Positions 1-8,293 of a stretch of DNA of 30,294 nucleotides are shown in pieces (position 1 is the stretch's first letter; the number at the start of each line of letters is the position of its first letter). The notes beneath the pieces were generated by a model. The model made no database searches. It saw only the letters and a program-made list of their open reading frames with translations, and was not told the DNA's origin. Source of the stretch: Ruminococcaceae bacterium UBA2719 (GTDB taxonomy: Bacteria; Bacillota; Clostridia; Oscillospirales; Acutalibacteraceae); contig DEKP01000028.1 of NCBI GenBank assembly GCA_002353935.1, forward strand, positions 1 through 30,294. Reading direction: 5' to 3'. Position numbers and translations under genes: made by a program.

Positions 1-883
1 TTATATCTTTATTTTTATTATCTGATAAATCCCTTATAACACGCTTATCAAGAGTTCCTAAATCAAGCGCCGGCTTTAAATCGATAATAACCGAATATCT
101 GCCTTTAGACATATTTCTCATATGTGCGCTTGCAGAAAGGATAATAGGACCTGATACTCCGAAATGTGTAAAAAGCATTTCACCAAAATCGGAATATACT
201 TCTTTTTTTAAATTATTATCTACAACTGAAATTTTAATATTTTTTAGCGAAAGTCCTTTTAATTGTGCACAAAACTCATCGCAGCTTTCAAGTGGTACCA
301 AAGAGGGTAGTATCGGTGAAATAGTATGTCCGCATTTTTTTGCAAGCGTATATCCGTCGCCGTTAGAGCCTGTCGCGCTGTAACTCATTCCTCCGCAAGC
401 AAGTATAACTTTTTTCACTTCAATAGTTTGTCCGTTATTAAGTTTTACTCCTACTACAGCTTTATTATCAAGAATTATATCTATTATAGGGTTATAAACA
501 ATTTCAACATTTTTATCAATAAGATTTTCATACATAGCATTAGCTATATCTGTAGCCTTGTCGGATTTAGGAAAAACCCTGTTTCCCCTTTCAACCTTTG
601 TTGCAACACCCAGATTTTCAAAAAAGGATATTGTATCGTAACATGAAAAATTATTTATAGCACTAAATAAAAATTTTTGATTAGATGTAACATTATTTAT
701 AAATTCATCATTATCACAAAAATTAGTTAAATTACATCTGCCTTTTCCGGTAATAGCTATTTTTCTTCCAACTCGTTTGTTTTTTTCACACAAAAGAACC
801 TTTTGGTTGTTTTCTGACGCAAAGGATGCCGCCATCATTCCGGCTGCTCCTCCGCCAACAACAATTATATCATATTTTTTCAT
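1..883 (-). CDS. NAD(P)/FAD-dependent oxidoreductase, BaiN/HI0933 family (3' end cut by window edge)
   Basis: About 294 N-terminal residues of a flavoprotein are visible; the frame is still open at base 1, so the C-terminus (family length roughly 400 residues) lies outside. The protein begins MKKYDII and has the Rossmann FAD-binding motif GGGAAG near residues 10-15, the family-typical GKGRCNLTN segment near residues 48-56, and a downstream SGPIIL segment characteristic of HI0933-like proteins. Members are cytosolic flavoenzymes; a few are characterised (BaiN in bile-acid reduction), most have no known substrate, so no reaction is assigned. The ATG at 883 lies inside the end of the upstream regulator gene (14-base overlap) with only a weak Shine-Dalgarno, which suggests translational coupling. 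The family is secure; the exact function is not. Confidence 0.9.
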   Translation of the reverse strand, partial: MKKYDIIVVGGGAAGMMAASFASENNQKVLLCEKNKRVGRKIAITGKGRCNLTNFCDNDEFINNVTSNQKFLFSAINNFSCYDTISFFENLGVATKVERGNRVFPKSDKATDIANAMYENLIDKNVEIVYNPIIDIILDNKAVVGVKLNNGQTIEVKKVILACGGMSYSATGSNGDGYTLAKKCGHTISPILPSLVPLESCDEFCAQLKGLSLKNIKISVVDNNLKKEVYSDFGEMLFTHFGVSGPIILSASAHMRNMSKGRYSVIIDLKPALDLGTLDKRVIRDLSDNKNKDI

Positions 884-1760
884 AATTAATTCCGTTTTCA
901 TTTTCTGCCGCATATATGTTTTGTTCCTGCCAAACCTGTTCCAAATCAGAAAACGTTTTAATAATATTATCCTTACGCTCAATAACAATAGCGACAATCA
1001 AAGCATTTATCAAACTTAAAGGCGCTACCAAAGTATCAACTACCGAAGCGATATCAGAGCGCGCTATAAGTACAGAATCTGACATCGAAACAAGCGGAGA
1101 TACCATACTGTCGGTTATAGCTATAACATGAGTTCCTCTATCATGAGCAAAATTCATAGCGTCAACCGCCATTGTTGAATATCTGGGAAAACTTATGCCT
1201 ATCATTACATCTTTATCAGATATTCTGAACAGTTTTTCATAGCTTGTTGTCTTAGATGTTGTATTAATCATGTGAACATTGCCAAATATAAGATCAAGAT
1301 AGTATCCAAAAAAGTTTGATATATAAGAAGCTGACTTAACTCCAAAAATATATATTTTCTCAGCTTCTATAATAGCATCCACAGCTCTTTTAAAATCTGT
1401 TCTGGAAACTTCTTCTATAGTTCTCTTTATTTTATCGATATCTTGATTCAAAACAGCTTCCACAACATCATTATTAGAAATTCTTCCGGTAGTTACTTCA
1501 ATACGCTGAATAGATGTCAGTTTGTCTCTTATCATTTCCTGCATAGCTTTTTGCAAAAACGGGTATCCGTCATACCCTAACTGAGTTGCAAAACGAACCA
1601 CAGTACTCTCCGAAACGCCAACGATTTCCCCTAAACCGGCAGCAGTCATAAAAGCTGCCTTATCATAATGCTCTTCAATAAAGCCGGCAATTCTGCGTTG
1701 ACTTTTAGAAAGTTTATTACGGTGCATATCAATTCTAACCAGTAAATTTGAAATCATCAT
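870..1760 (-). CDS. MurR/RpiR family transcriptional regulator
   Basis: This is a 296-residue DNA-binding regulator with the classic two-domain layout. An N-terminal RpiR-type helix-turn-helix covers about residues 1-77, including VSESTVVRFATQLGYDGY at 49-66. A C-terminal SIS sugar-phosphate-binding domain covers about 128-265, with FGVKSAS at 139-145, SFPRYS at 190-195 and ITDS at 215-218. Family members sense phosphosugars and control sugar or amino-sugar genes, but no sugar gene is next to this one, so the effector is unknown. The start has GTGAGG a few bases upstream; a second ATG directly follows. The end overlaps the flavoprotein start by 14 bases, so the two probably share a transcript. 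Family assignment is strong; the regulon is unknown. Confidence 0.95.
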   Translation of the reverse strand: MMISNLLVRIDMHRNKLSKSQRRIAGFIEEHYDKAAFMTAAGLGEIVGVSESTVVRFATQLGYDGYPFLQKAMQEMIRDKLTSIQRIEVTTGRISNNDVVEAVLNQDIDKIKRTIEEVSRTDFKRAVDAIIEAEKIYIFGVKSASYISNFFGYYLDLIFGNVHMINTTSKTTSYEKLFRISDKDVMIGISFPRYSTMAVDAMNFAHDRGTHVIAITDSMVSPLVSMSDSVLIARSDIASVVDTLVAPLSLINALIVAIVIERKDNIIKTFSDLEQVWQEQNIYAAENENGINYEKI

Positions 1761-1786
1761 TATACCTCACAAAACAGATATAATTC

Positions 1787-1815
1787 ATTTTATCATATCA
1801 TCTTGCAAAATTCAA
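1787..1815 (-). promoter_or_regulatory. Predicted sigma-A promoter of the RpiR regulator/flavoprotein pair
   Basis: On the minus strand TTGAAT (1810-1815) is followed after 17 bases by TAAAAT (1787-1792). A TG one base before the -10 gives an extended -10 (TGATAAAAT). Transcription would start near 1780, about 20 bases before the regulator's ATG. Predicted from sequence only. Confidence 0.5.
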
Positions 1816-1880
1816 TAAATTTTCTACTATAATCTAGTTGAATATGAAGTTTGTAGATCCTAAGGTTGCAAAATATGACA

Positions 1881-2513
1881 TTATTCATCATCGTTTTCTT
1901 TTTCTTTGGGAAGTAGGTCGTAAACTTCACAAACCTTATCTCTTTGCCACAGCATAGGTGTAACTCTTAGTGAATATCCGTAACCGTTATCGCAAACCCA
2001 ATCAAAAGGCTTAGCCTGCGGCAATCCATACACAGATAATAGCGTCATAATAACTCCGCCATGAGTTATTATAACGCTGTCTGTAGTGCCGGTTTTTATA
2101 AGTCCGTTTACAATGTTTTCAAACACAAGACATATTCTTCGGGTGAAATCATCATTACTCTCCCCTCTTGGAGGTTTTACGCTGCTGTCGCCTGCTAACC
2201 ATTTCGCAAACTTTTCATCATTCTTTAATTCTTCGGCACTGTGATTTTCCCACTCTCCGAAATTGCACTCTGATAAATGATCAATTATAACAGGCTCTAA
2301 ATTCGGATATAATATTTTGCAGGTCTGTGTGCATCGCTTGAGAGGGCTAGAAAATATTACTTTGGCATAAGGATATTTGCAGTTATGATCTAACAATTTA
2401 AGTTTTCTTTTTCCGTTATCAGAAAGTTCTACATTGGTCGTTCCTATATACTTACCTGATAAAGTTTCTTCGATATCTCCATGTCTTATAAAATGAATAT
2501 AATATGATTTCAT
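1881..2513 (-). CDS. Histidine phosphatase family protein (phosphoglycerate mutase-like)
   Basis: A 210-residue soluble enzyme of the histidine phosphatase superfamily. The RHG signature is at residues 10-12, with H11 the expected phospho-acceptor. SSPLKR at 55-60 supplies the second phosphate-pocket arginine, E87 in FGEWE is the likely acid/base, and the second histidine is in THGG (H151). The length and FGEWE pattern resemble CobC/alpha-ribazole phosphatase and related small-molecule phosphatases, but no cobalamin gene is nearby, so the substrate is unassigned. The start is supported by GGAGG six bases upstream of the ATG. It is transcribed divergently from the XRE regulator, with 75 bases between starts, so that regulator could control it; this is inference. 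Confidence 0.92.
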   Translation of the reverse strand: MKSYYIHFIRHGDIEETLSGKYIGTTNVELSDNGKRKLKLLDHNCKYPYAKVIFSSPLKRCTQTCKILYPNLEPVIIDHLSECNFGEWENHSAEELKNDEKFAKWLAGDSSVKPPRGESNDDFTRRICLVFENIVNGLIKTGTTDSVIITHGGVIMTLLSVYGLPQAKPFDWVCDNGYGYSLRVTPMLWQRDKVCEVYDLLPKEKENDDE

Positions 2514-2528
2514 ATTTTCCTCCGGGAC

Positions 2529-2557
2529 TTTACAAATCGTAATAATTATATTATACT
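2529..2557 (+). promoter_or_regulatory. Predicted sigma-A promoter of the XRE regulator
   Basis: TTTACA (2529-2534), 17 bases, TATACT (2552-2557); the expected start is near 2564. This sits in the short divergent region with the histidine phosphatase gene, whose own promoter I cannot place with confidence (a minus-strand TATAAT at 2545-2550 lacks a good -35). Confidence 0.55.
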
Positions 2558-2588
2558 ATCTGTATATTTTTTTGTGGGAGATGGTATA

Positions 2589-3254
2589 TTGAACAAAGAT
2601 TTTTCAAGAATAATCACCCTATTGCGTAAAGAAAAAAAATTAAGTCAAAAGCAGGTAGCGGCAGATTTGAATGTTTCCCAAGCGCTATTGTCTCATTACG
2701 AAAAAGGTATAAGAGAATGTTCGCTGGATTTTCTTATAAATATTGCTAACTATTATAACGTATCATGCGATTATCTGCTCGGACGAACACCTCAAAGAAA
2801 CTCTAGTTTGAACAATATTAGTGATGAGACAACATCTCACAAAAAAATTGCAGTTGCTCAAATAAACAAAAGAGTAATAAGCAATACGTTATCAGCAATT
2901 TATGAATATTTGATTAAAATCGGAAACAGAAAGCTATCAACAAATATATCGAAATATTTAATGCTTGCAACATATAAAATGTTCAGAAACGTATATTCCG
3001 CAAACAAGAATAACCCTAGGGAAATTTACGCTATTCCAGAGGAAACTTATAACGGCTACACAAATGCTGCTATGCAAAAAATTGCTACAGATATTGAATT
3101 ACTAACAAATAGTAATTGCAACGATTTCATTACAGCTTGCAACGAAATTGAAATTTCGGCTGATAAAATAGCAGATGAATATCCTCAGCTTGCAAGCTCT
3201 GTGTTTAATGTTATTCAATACGCAGAAAACAGTTTAAAAAATCTAAAAAAATGA
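2589..3254 (+). CDS. XRE-family helix-turn-helix transcriptional regulator
   Basis: The N-terminal 65 or so residues form a Cro/C1-type helix-turn-helix (KLSQKQVAADLNVSQALLSH, followed by a C-terminal helix ending CDYLLGRTP). The remaining roughly 155 residues are predicted helical and match no domain I recognise; they may be a sensing or dimerisation region. I prefer the TTG at 2589 (221 residues) because GGGAG at 2576-2580 lies eight bases upstream. The in-frame GTG at 2574 would add five residues but has no ribosome binding site. It is divergent from the histidine phosphatase gene and convergent with the pseudokinase gene, with a shared terminator between. It is a chromosomal-type regulator with no phage genes around it. 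Target genes are unknown. Confidence 0.88.
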   Translation: MNKDFSRIITLLRKEKKLSQKQVAADLNVSQALLSHYEKGIRECSLDFLINIANYYNVSCDYLLGRTPQRNSSLNNISDETTSHKKIAVAQINKRVISNTLSAIYEYLIKIGNRKLSTNISKYLMLATYKMFRNVYSANKNNPREIYAIPEETYNGYTNAAMQKIATDIELLTNSNCNDFITACNEIEISADKIADEYPQLASSVFNVIQYAENSLKNLKK

Positions 3255-3306
3255 TTTTATCATTAATATAATATAAAAATCATTATCAAATATATCTTTT
3301 ATAAAA

Positions 3307-3335
3307 AACTACCCGAAACTTGTTTTCGGGTAGTT
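3307..3335. terminator. Bidirectional intrinsic terminator between the XRE gene and the pseudokinase gene
   Basis: A perfect 12-bp stem (AACTACCCGAAA / TTTCGGGTAGTT) encloses a 5-base loop. On the minus strand it is followed directly by T6, six bases past the pseudokinase stop codon. On the plus strand the tail is weaker (AAATTTT), but it can still serve the convergent XRE gene. Confidence 0.85.
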
Positions 3336-3340
3336 AAATT

Positions 3341-4966
3341 TTACTGCGCACTGTTAACAGGTTGTTTTCCCAAGCTTACTTTTATAGTTATTTCACTTTC
3401 TGTTTCAACCTTATCGCCTGCTTTATGATCTAAATAATCAATAACCTTACCCTCTGCATAAGAATCACTGTACTCAGTTTCTTGTAAAACTACAAAGCCA
3501 AGATCGGTAAGTTTCTCTGCAACAGCAGAAACAGATTTGTTTGTTATCTCGGGCAGTTGTGTAAGTTCAGGACCCTTACTTAAAACTACATATATAACAG
3601 AATTATCACTTTTGATTGGATCTCCTGCCTTAGGCTCCTGCGAGATAATAGTATCTTTTGGGACAGTATCACTATACTCACTGTCAGCAGAAAGTTTTAA
3701 AGTAATGGAAGAATCAGCTTCTGCTAATTTAACCGCCTCATCATATGTTTTGCCGACATAATCGGGAGTCACGGGACCCGTCCAGTCTTCGGTAGCAGAC
3801 TGAATAGTAGGCGATATTGTTTCGCCGCCTGTAAAAACGCCCAACAAGGGATTTATTGACAGCCAGTATAAACCTATTGCCGAAAATATTAATAAAGCAA
3901 AAATCGTTACTACTATACCTACAGCAGTAGGATTGACCTTAGACTTTTTATACCCATCTTTTTTTATAGGAGTCATACTTGCCGTACGAGAAATTTCGTC
4001 TTGTATCGCTTGTACAGTAGAAGCGACGGAGAGCTGAGATCTCAATTCATCAAAATCAACAATACGGTTTTCTCTTTTTATCTGCAACCCGTTTGCCAAA
4101 GCCGATACGACATGCGGCGGCAATCTCTTTACGGTATTAGTACTTATGAGCAATCTTGCGTCTTTTTCGCGTTCTACAGCGCTAGCAGGCAATTTTCCGG
4201 TTAAAGCATAAAACAACGTAGCTGTAAACCCATAAATATCAGTAGTAGTATCAAGTGAATAATCTGTTTTATATTGCTCCGGTGCCGCACATCCGCTAAA
4301 AAGCTGAGATTTTAATACTGTTCCGCGTTTACGCTCGTTTTCTGAAGAAAATCCGTTCAATTTTAGCTTTCCTTCGGTAGTTATAAACAAATTATTAGGT
4401 GAAACAGCATAATGCCCTATACCTTTCCTGTGTAGAGCTTCCAATAGAGAAATAATAGGCATAAACAGCGGTCTTGCTTCATCCCAATCGATTTGACCTC
4501 CGTTGTGTTCTAAATATTCTGAAAACGGTATCAAATCATCATTTTCTTCTATAACATAAGCTGTATTATTCTCGGTAAAACTATCTAAAATGCCAATCAT
4601 AGCAGGCATATCTGATAAAGTAGATAAAATATTGTAATACTCCTGAAAACCAGATAAAGCCTCGGTATATTTCATTCGATCCTCAGGTGTAACAAAAAGC
4701 ATTTTTTCGTCATTCTGCCTATCGAATAAACCCATAGGCAAAAATTCTCTTATAATAATAACTCGCCCGGTAGTATTATCATATCCGAGATAACGAGTAC
4801 TTTCTCCGTTAGTCTCTATATTTTTAGCAACAACATATTTTCCGTTCAAAATCGTACCATAAGGCAAAAACGGAGCGGTCTGTTTTTTAGAATTATCAAA
4901 TCCGCAAACTTCACATATGCTGTCTGATTTTAAAATTTCATTCAAGCAACCCATACATAAAGGCAT
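3341..4966 (-). CDS. Membrane PASTA protein with zinc ribbon and degenerate Ser/Thr kinase domain (pseudokinase)
   Basis: A 541-residue single-pass membrane protein. In order: an N-terminal zinc ribbon (C4-x2-C7 ... C18-x2-C21); a kinase-fold domain at about 43-315; a transmembrane helix at about 348-370; and two extracellular PASTA repeats at about 398-465 and 467-535. The kinase fold keeps the APE motif (A228-P229-E230), an aspartate matching the DxWxxG element (D243) and the catalytic-loop asparagine (N192). The three catalytic residues look replaced: the VAIK lysine is R73 (IIIREF), HRD reads HYA (185-187), and DFG reads NGF (204-206). The glycine loop is also poor. Phosphotransfer is therefore unlikely, and a scaffold or muropeptide/lipid II-sensing role is inferred from the PASTA repeats. 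It is probably monocistronic, with GGGAG before the ATG. Confidence 0.9.
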   Translation of the reverse strand: MPLCMGCLNEILKSDSICEVCGFDNSKKQTAPFLPYGTILNGKYVVAKNIETNGESTRYLGYDNTTGRVIIIREFLPMGLFDRQNDEKMLFVTPEDRMKYTEALSGFQEYYNILSTLSDMPAMIGILDSFTENNTAYVIEENDDLIPFSEYLEHNGGQIDWDEARPLFMPIISLLEALHRKGIGHYAVSPNNLFITTEGKLKLNGFSSENERKRGTVLKSQLFSGCAAPEQYKTDYSLDTTTDIYGFTATLFYALTGKLPASAVEREKDARLLISTNTVKRLPPHVVSALANGLQIKRENRIVDFDELRSQLSVASTVQAIQDEISRTASMTPIKKDGYKKSKVNPTAVGIVVTIFALLIFSAIGLYWLSINPLLGVFTGGETISPTIQSATEDWTGPVTPDYVGKTYDEAVKLAEADSSITLKLSADSEYSDTVPKDTIISQEPKAGDPIKSDNSVIYVVLSKGPELTQLPEITNKSVSAVAEKLTDLGFVVLQETEYSDSYAEGKVIDYLDHKAGDKVETESEITIKVSLGKQPVNSAQ

Positions 4967-5015
4967 AGCTCTCCCCCTAACAGATTACCAATAGTTACAA
5001 ACGTAAATTTTCTAT

Positions 5016-5045
5016 ATTATATCACAACCCATAAAAGCAATTCAA
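5016..5045 (-). promoter_or_regulatory. Predicted sigma-A promoter of the pseudokinase gene
   Basis: On the minus strand TTGAAT (5040-5045) and TATAAT (5016-5021) are 18 bases apart, with an extended -10 (TGATATAAT). The predicted start near 5009 leaves an untranslated leader of about 43 bases. Confidence 0.6.
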
Positions 5046-5122
5046 GATATATATTTAAAAATTGCAGTTACATTTTTGTAAAAGATAAGATCAAATATAA
5101 TTTTGTGATTTACTATAAAAGA

Positions 5123-5161
5123 AACAAACCCCGAAAAACTCAGCGTTAATCGGGATTTGTT
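5123..5161 (-). terminator. Intrinsic terminator after tRNA-Ala
   Basis: Arms 5123-5134 and 5150-5161 form a 12-bp stem with one mismatch. It starts seven bases after the CCA end of the tRNA and is followed on the minus strand by TTCTTTTAT. Confidence 0.75.
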
Positions 5162-5167
5162 AGTTTT

Positions 5168-5243
5168 TGGTGGAGACGGACGGGATCGAACCGTTGACCT
5201 CCTGAATGCCATTCAGGCGCTCTCCCAGCTGAGCTACGCCCCC
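5168..5243 (-). tRNA. tRNA-Ala (anticodon GGC)
   Basis: A full 76-base cloverleaf can be drawn by hand on the minus strand. The acceptor stem is GGGGGCG with CGTCTCC (two G-U pairs), the D arm is GCTC...GAGC, the anticodon stem is CCTGA/TCAGG with loop ATGGCAT (anticodon GGC), the T arm contains GGTTCGATCCC, and the 3' CCA is encoded. It reads GCC and GCU alanine codons. It stands alone with its own promoter just upstream and a terminator just downstream, between rsgA and the pseudokinase gene. Confidence 0.97.
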
Positions 5244-5254
5244 TAAACACCTTA

Positions 5255-5283
5255 ATATTAACATAGATAGACTTATAATTCAA
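5255..5283 (-). promoter_or_regulatory. Predicted promoter of tRNA-Ala
   Basis: On the minus strand TTGAAT (5278-5283), 17 bases, TAATAT (5255-5260), with TG one base before the -10. The start would fall near 5249, a few bases ahead of the mature tRNA 5' end. The 5284-5360 segment between this and rsgA holds only AT-rich weak hairpins and no convincing terminator. Confidence 0.55.
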
Positions 5284-5360
5284 TAATATAATTAAATTTA
5301 TTTAATTTTATCCATATTCTCTGAAGAATAAATGAACAAAAAATAAAGAATAATATAACC

Positions 5361-6257
5361 TTATTTAATTTGCCAATCTTTAATATCTTTTACTTCCTTA
5401 TACATTCTGACATAACTATCGTGACGCGATTTAGGAATTTCTTTATTTTTAACAGCTTCTAAAACAGCACAACCCTTTTCACAAATATGCATGCAAGAAT
5501 TAAATCTGCATTTATTTATATAATCAGAAAACTCAGAAAAAGCATATTGCAAATCGTTCTTTTTTATAATTTCGTATCTTTCTAAATCCATAGAAGAAAA
5601 ACCAGGCGTATCTGCAACATATCCTCCGTATTTAGAAAAAAGTTCAACGGTTCTTGTTGTATGCTTACCTCTGCCGAGTTTTTGACTGGTTTCTCCTGTA
5701 AGAAGAGAAAGTTCAGGAAAGAGAGAATTTAATAAAGTCGATTTTCCGACTCCGGAGTTGCCGCAAAAAGCTGTTATTTTGTCTTTTAACAAGCTTCTTA
5801 TATCATCTATTCCACGCAAATCAACTGATGAAAATCCAATTGCTTCTATGCCTACTTTTCTATAAATTTCAAGATATTGTTCGGCTGAAGATAAATCGCT
5901 TTTTGAAAAAACAACAATAGGATTTATCTCCTTAATCGTTGCCGCTGCAATCATTTTATCAATAAGATATAAATTTACATTTGGATCTACAACAGAACTT
6001 ACTATAACAAGATTATCAACATTTGCCAGAGCAGGACGAACTATTGAATTTTTTCTTTTTAGAACCCTATCAATTGAAGAATAGCCAGCTTGATTTATAG
6101 TTATTTCAACATTATCTCCGACAATCGGAGTTATATTGTTCTTTCGAAAAATCCCTCTTGCCTTGCATTCATATAGCTTATTATCAACTTCAACATAATA
6201 GAATCCGCCGATAATTTTTGTTAATATTCCAAGCGCCTTGCCTTCTGTTTTACTCAT
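5361..6257 (-). CDS. rsgA: Ribosome small subunit-dependent GTPase A (RsgA/YloQ/CpgA)
   Basis: A circularly permuted GTPase that checks late 30S ribosomal subunit maturation. With the ATG at 6257 the protein has 298 residues, normal for the family: an OB-fold N-terminus, the G4-like SKSD at 118-121 ahead of the P-loop GNSGVGKS (166-173), G3 DTPG at 216-219, and the family zinc site C250-x4-C255-x-H257-x5-C263. An in-frame start at 6296 would add 13 residues with no family counterpart. The 6257 start overlaps the prkC stop by eight bases, the usual arrangement in this operon type. In B. subtilis the neighbouring kinase PrkC phosphorylates this GTPase, which fits the linkage. It is the last gene of the long minus-strand cluster; rpe and thiN, which follow in Bacillus, are absent. 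Confidence 0.95.
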   Translation of the reverse strand: MSKTEGKALGILTKIIGGFYYVEVDNKLYECKARGIFRKNNITPIVGDNVEITINQAGYSSIDRVLKRKNSIVRPALANVDNLVIVSSVVDPNVNLYLIDKMIAAATIKEINPIVVFSKSDLSSAEQYLEIYRKVGIEAIGFSSVDLRGIDDIRSLLKDKITAFCGNSGVGKSTLLNSLFPELSLLTGETSQKLGRGKHTTRTVELFSKYGGYVADTPGFSSMDLERYEIIKKNDLQYAFSEFSDYINKCRFNSCMHICEKGCAVLEAVKNKEIPKSRHDSYVRMYKEVKDIKDWQIK

Positions 6258-8280
6258 TAGTAATCTCTTGTTGTGAAGGAGTTGGTGATGATTCAACGGC
6301 AGAAGTTGAATTAGAGGTTGTCTCTGTCTGTGAGTGAGTATAATTATACGAATTAACCGTGGTTATATATTCGCTGTTATAATCGACAGAATATTCTCTG
6401 TATTTTTGATCATTTAACAATACTACGACATTAGCGTTATCTTTAAGCTTAAGTTTTACTGTATAAGTAGAATTATATGCAGGTATTACTTTTTTAGAAT
6501 AAGCATCGTCTATTACTCCGTCTACCAAAACAGTTAAATTGAGCTCTTCCTGAATATTAGATGGCAAATCTACATAAAGAGTTATACTCTTTTCTTTATT
6601 TTCTCCTTTTGCACAAGTAAAAATTATATTATAGTCAGATTTTATCTTGCTGCCTTCCAGAGGATTTTGTCTTAAAACTTCATCCTTATCAGCATCGGAT
6701 TTGTCATCATATTCTATAGAATAATTTGTAAATCCTGCCTCATCAAGCTTTGCTTTCGCGTCACTTGCCGACAAGCCTTTAATGTCCGGCATTTCTATTT
6801 TCTCTTTTGCTGCACCTTTTGAAACAAAGACATACACTGTAGATCCGATTTTTACCGATGTACCAACCGGAGGAAACACAGAATCTATTTTCATAGTCTC
6901 TTTCTCAGATTGAACATATAAAACTTTAGGTACCAAATTAGCTGCTTCTATCTTCTTTTCTATCTCTTCGGTTTTTGTTGAAGTATTAAAATAAGGAACT
7001 ACAACATCTGTATCAGCAGAATTTACAATAAGTTTAATTGTAGAGCCCTCTTTGATTTTTTTGGAGCCAGCCTCGGGTACTTGATCAATTATAGTATCAG
7101 GTTGAAATTCATCAGAAAATCTGCTTTCATACTCAAATAAAAATTTACCTGTGTTGCTTTCGTTAGCTTTGGATATTGACATTCCCACAAAATTCGGTAC
7201 ATCCACTTCTTTTGGTTGAGATGAACGGTAGCCTTTAAATAAGGCTAATGCTCCAAATACAACCAGCGCTATTACTGCCGATATGATTATGCCTTTTATC
7301 GCAGCGAGCACAGGACTTTTTACCGGCGCTTCATCATAATATTCATCGTTGTAATTATTGATTCCCTCATCATTTTTTGAGTCTTTATGTTTTTTTATAG
7401 AATCTGAGTATTTGTGGTTATCTGTAAAATACTTATATTCAAATTTAATGCTAGGATTCAATCTAAAACGCTCTATATCAGAAAGCATTTCCACTGCTGA
7501 ATGGTATCTGCTGTCCGGTATCTTTTGCATAGCCTTAATAGTTATTTCTTCAAGGCCCTCAGGAATTTCAGGATTTATTTCACGAGGACGCTTGGGAGTA
7601 GTTTGCAACTGCATCAAAGCCACGGAAACTGCAGAATCAGCATCAAACGGAAGTCTTCCGGTAAGCATTTCATACATCATTACACCAACAGAATAAATAT
7701 CAGTTTTTCCGTCAGTTTTTTCACCTCTGGCCTGCTCCGGAGCAATATAATGGACAGAACCTATCGCCTGTTCTGTCATAGTTCTGGTTCTGTTAGAAGA
7801 AAATCTTGCTATTCCGAAGTCTGTAACTTTGATAGTTCCATCCTGTAAAAGCATTATATTTTGAGGCTTTATATCTCTGTGAACAATTCCGTTCTCATGC
7901 GCGTGCTGCAACGCTTTCAATATCTGTGTTGTCAGATGCACTGTCTCTTTCCAATCGAGCACTTTTTGCATATCAATATACTCTTTTAAGGTTATTCCAT
8001 CGATATATTCCATTACAATGTATTGAATCATATCGCCGAAGCTAACGTCATAAACTCTGACAATATTGGGATGGTTCAAAACCGCTATGGCTTTAGATTC
8101 ATTTTTAAATCTGCGAATAAAATCTTCGTTGTCTAAAAATTCATCCTTAAGTATTTTTATTGCTACCTCGTGATCGTCAATTGTATCATAGCAATGATAA
8201 ACATTTGCCATGCCGCCAACGCCTATGAGTTCGCGAATTTCATATCTTCCGTCTAATTTTTTGCCAGTATATTTATCCAA
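6250..8280 (-). CDS. prkC: PASTA-domain Ser/Thr protein kinase (PrkC/PknB/Stk1)
   Basis: A 676-residue single-pass membrane kinase. The cytoplasmic kinase domain (about 13-273) has an intact glycine loop (IGVGGMANVY), catalytic K42 in VAIK, H134-R135-D136, D154-F155-G156 and APE at 180-182, so it should be active. A linker leads to a transmembrane helix at about 327-347, then three extracellular PASTA repeats (about 358-420, 424-488, 494-557), a beta-rich stretch of about 80 residues and a Ser/Thr-rich tail. PASTA repeats bind muropeptides or lipid II, and homologues tune cell division, wall synthesis and germination. The start is TTG, preceded by AAGGAGTGA, a ribosome binding site overlapping the stop of the partner phosphatase gene prpC. 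This is the active counterpart of the pseudokinase at 3341-4966. Confidence 0.97.
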   Translation of the reverse strand: MDKYTGKKLDGRYEIRELIGVGGMANVYHCYDTIDDHEVAIKILKDEFLDNEDFIRRFKNESKAIAVLNHPNIVRVYDVSFGDMIQYIVMEYIDGITLKEYIDMQKVLDWKETVHLTTQILKALQHAHENGIVHRDIKPQNIMLLQDGTIKVTDFGIARFSSNRTRTMTEQAIGSVHYIAPEQARGEKTDGKTDIYSVGVMMYEMLTGRLPFDADSAVSVALMQLQTTPKRPREINPEIPEGLEEITIKAMQKIPDSRYHSAVEMLSDIERFRLNPSIKFEYKYFTDNHKYSDSIKKHKDSKNDEGINNYNDEYYDEAPVKSPVLAAIKGIIISAVIALVVFGALALFKGYRSSQPKEVDVPNFVGMSISKANESNTGKFLFEYESRFSDEFQPDTIIDQVPEAGSKKIKEGSTIKLIVNSADTDVVVPYFNTSTKTEEIEKKIEAANLVPKVLYVQSEKETMKIDSVFPPVGTSVKIGSTVYVFVSKGAAKEKIEMPDIKGLSASDAKAKLDEAGFTNYSIEYDDKSDADKDEVLRQNPLEGSKIKSDYNIIFTCAKGENKEKSITLYVDLPSNIQEELNLTVLVDGVIDDAYSKKVIPAYNSTYTVKLKLKDNANVVVLLNDQKYREYSVDYNSEYITTVNSYNYTHSQTETTSNSTSAVESSPTPSQQEITNE

Positions 8281-8293
8281 ATATAGTCACTCC

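Noticed and set aside
326..646. 106-codon plus-strand frame in the first gene
   Set aside because: It is antisense to the BaiN-type flavoprotein, whose motifs are clear; composition is Phe/Tyr/Ile/Asn-rich as expected for a shadow frame.
6258..6296. N-terminal extension of rsgA to an ATG at 6296
   Set aside because: The extra 13 residues have no counterpart in the family and lie within prkC; the ATG at 6257 gives a standard RsgA start.
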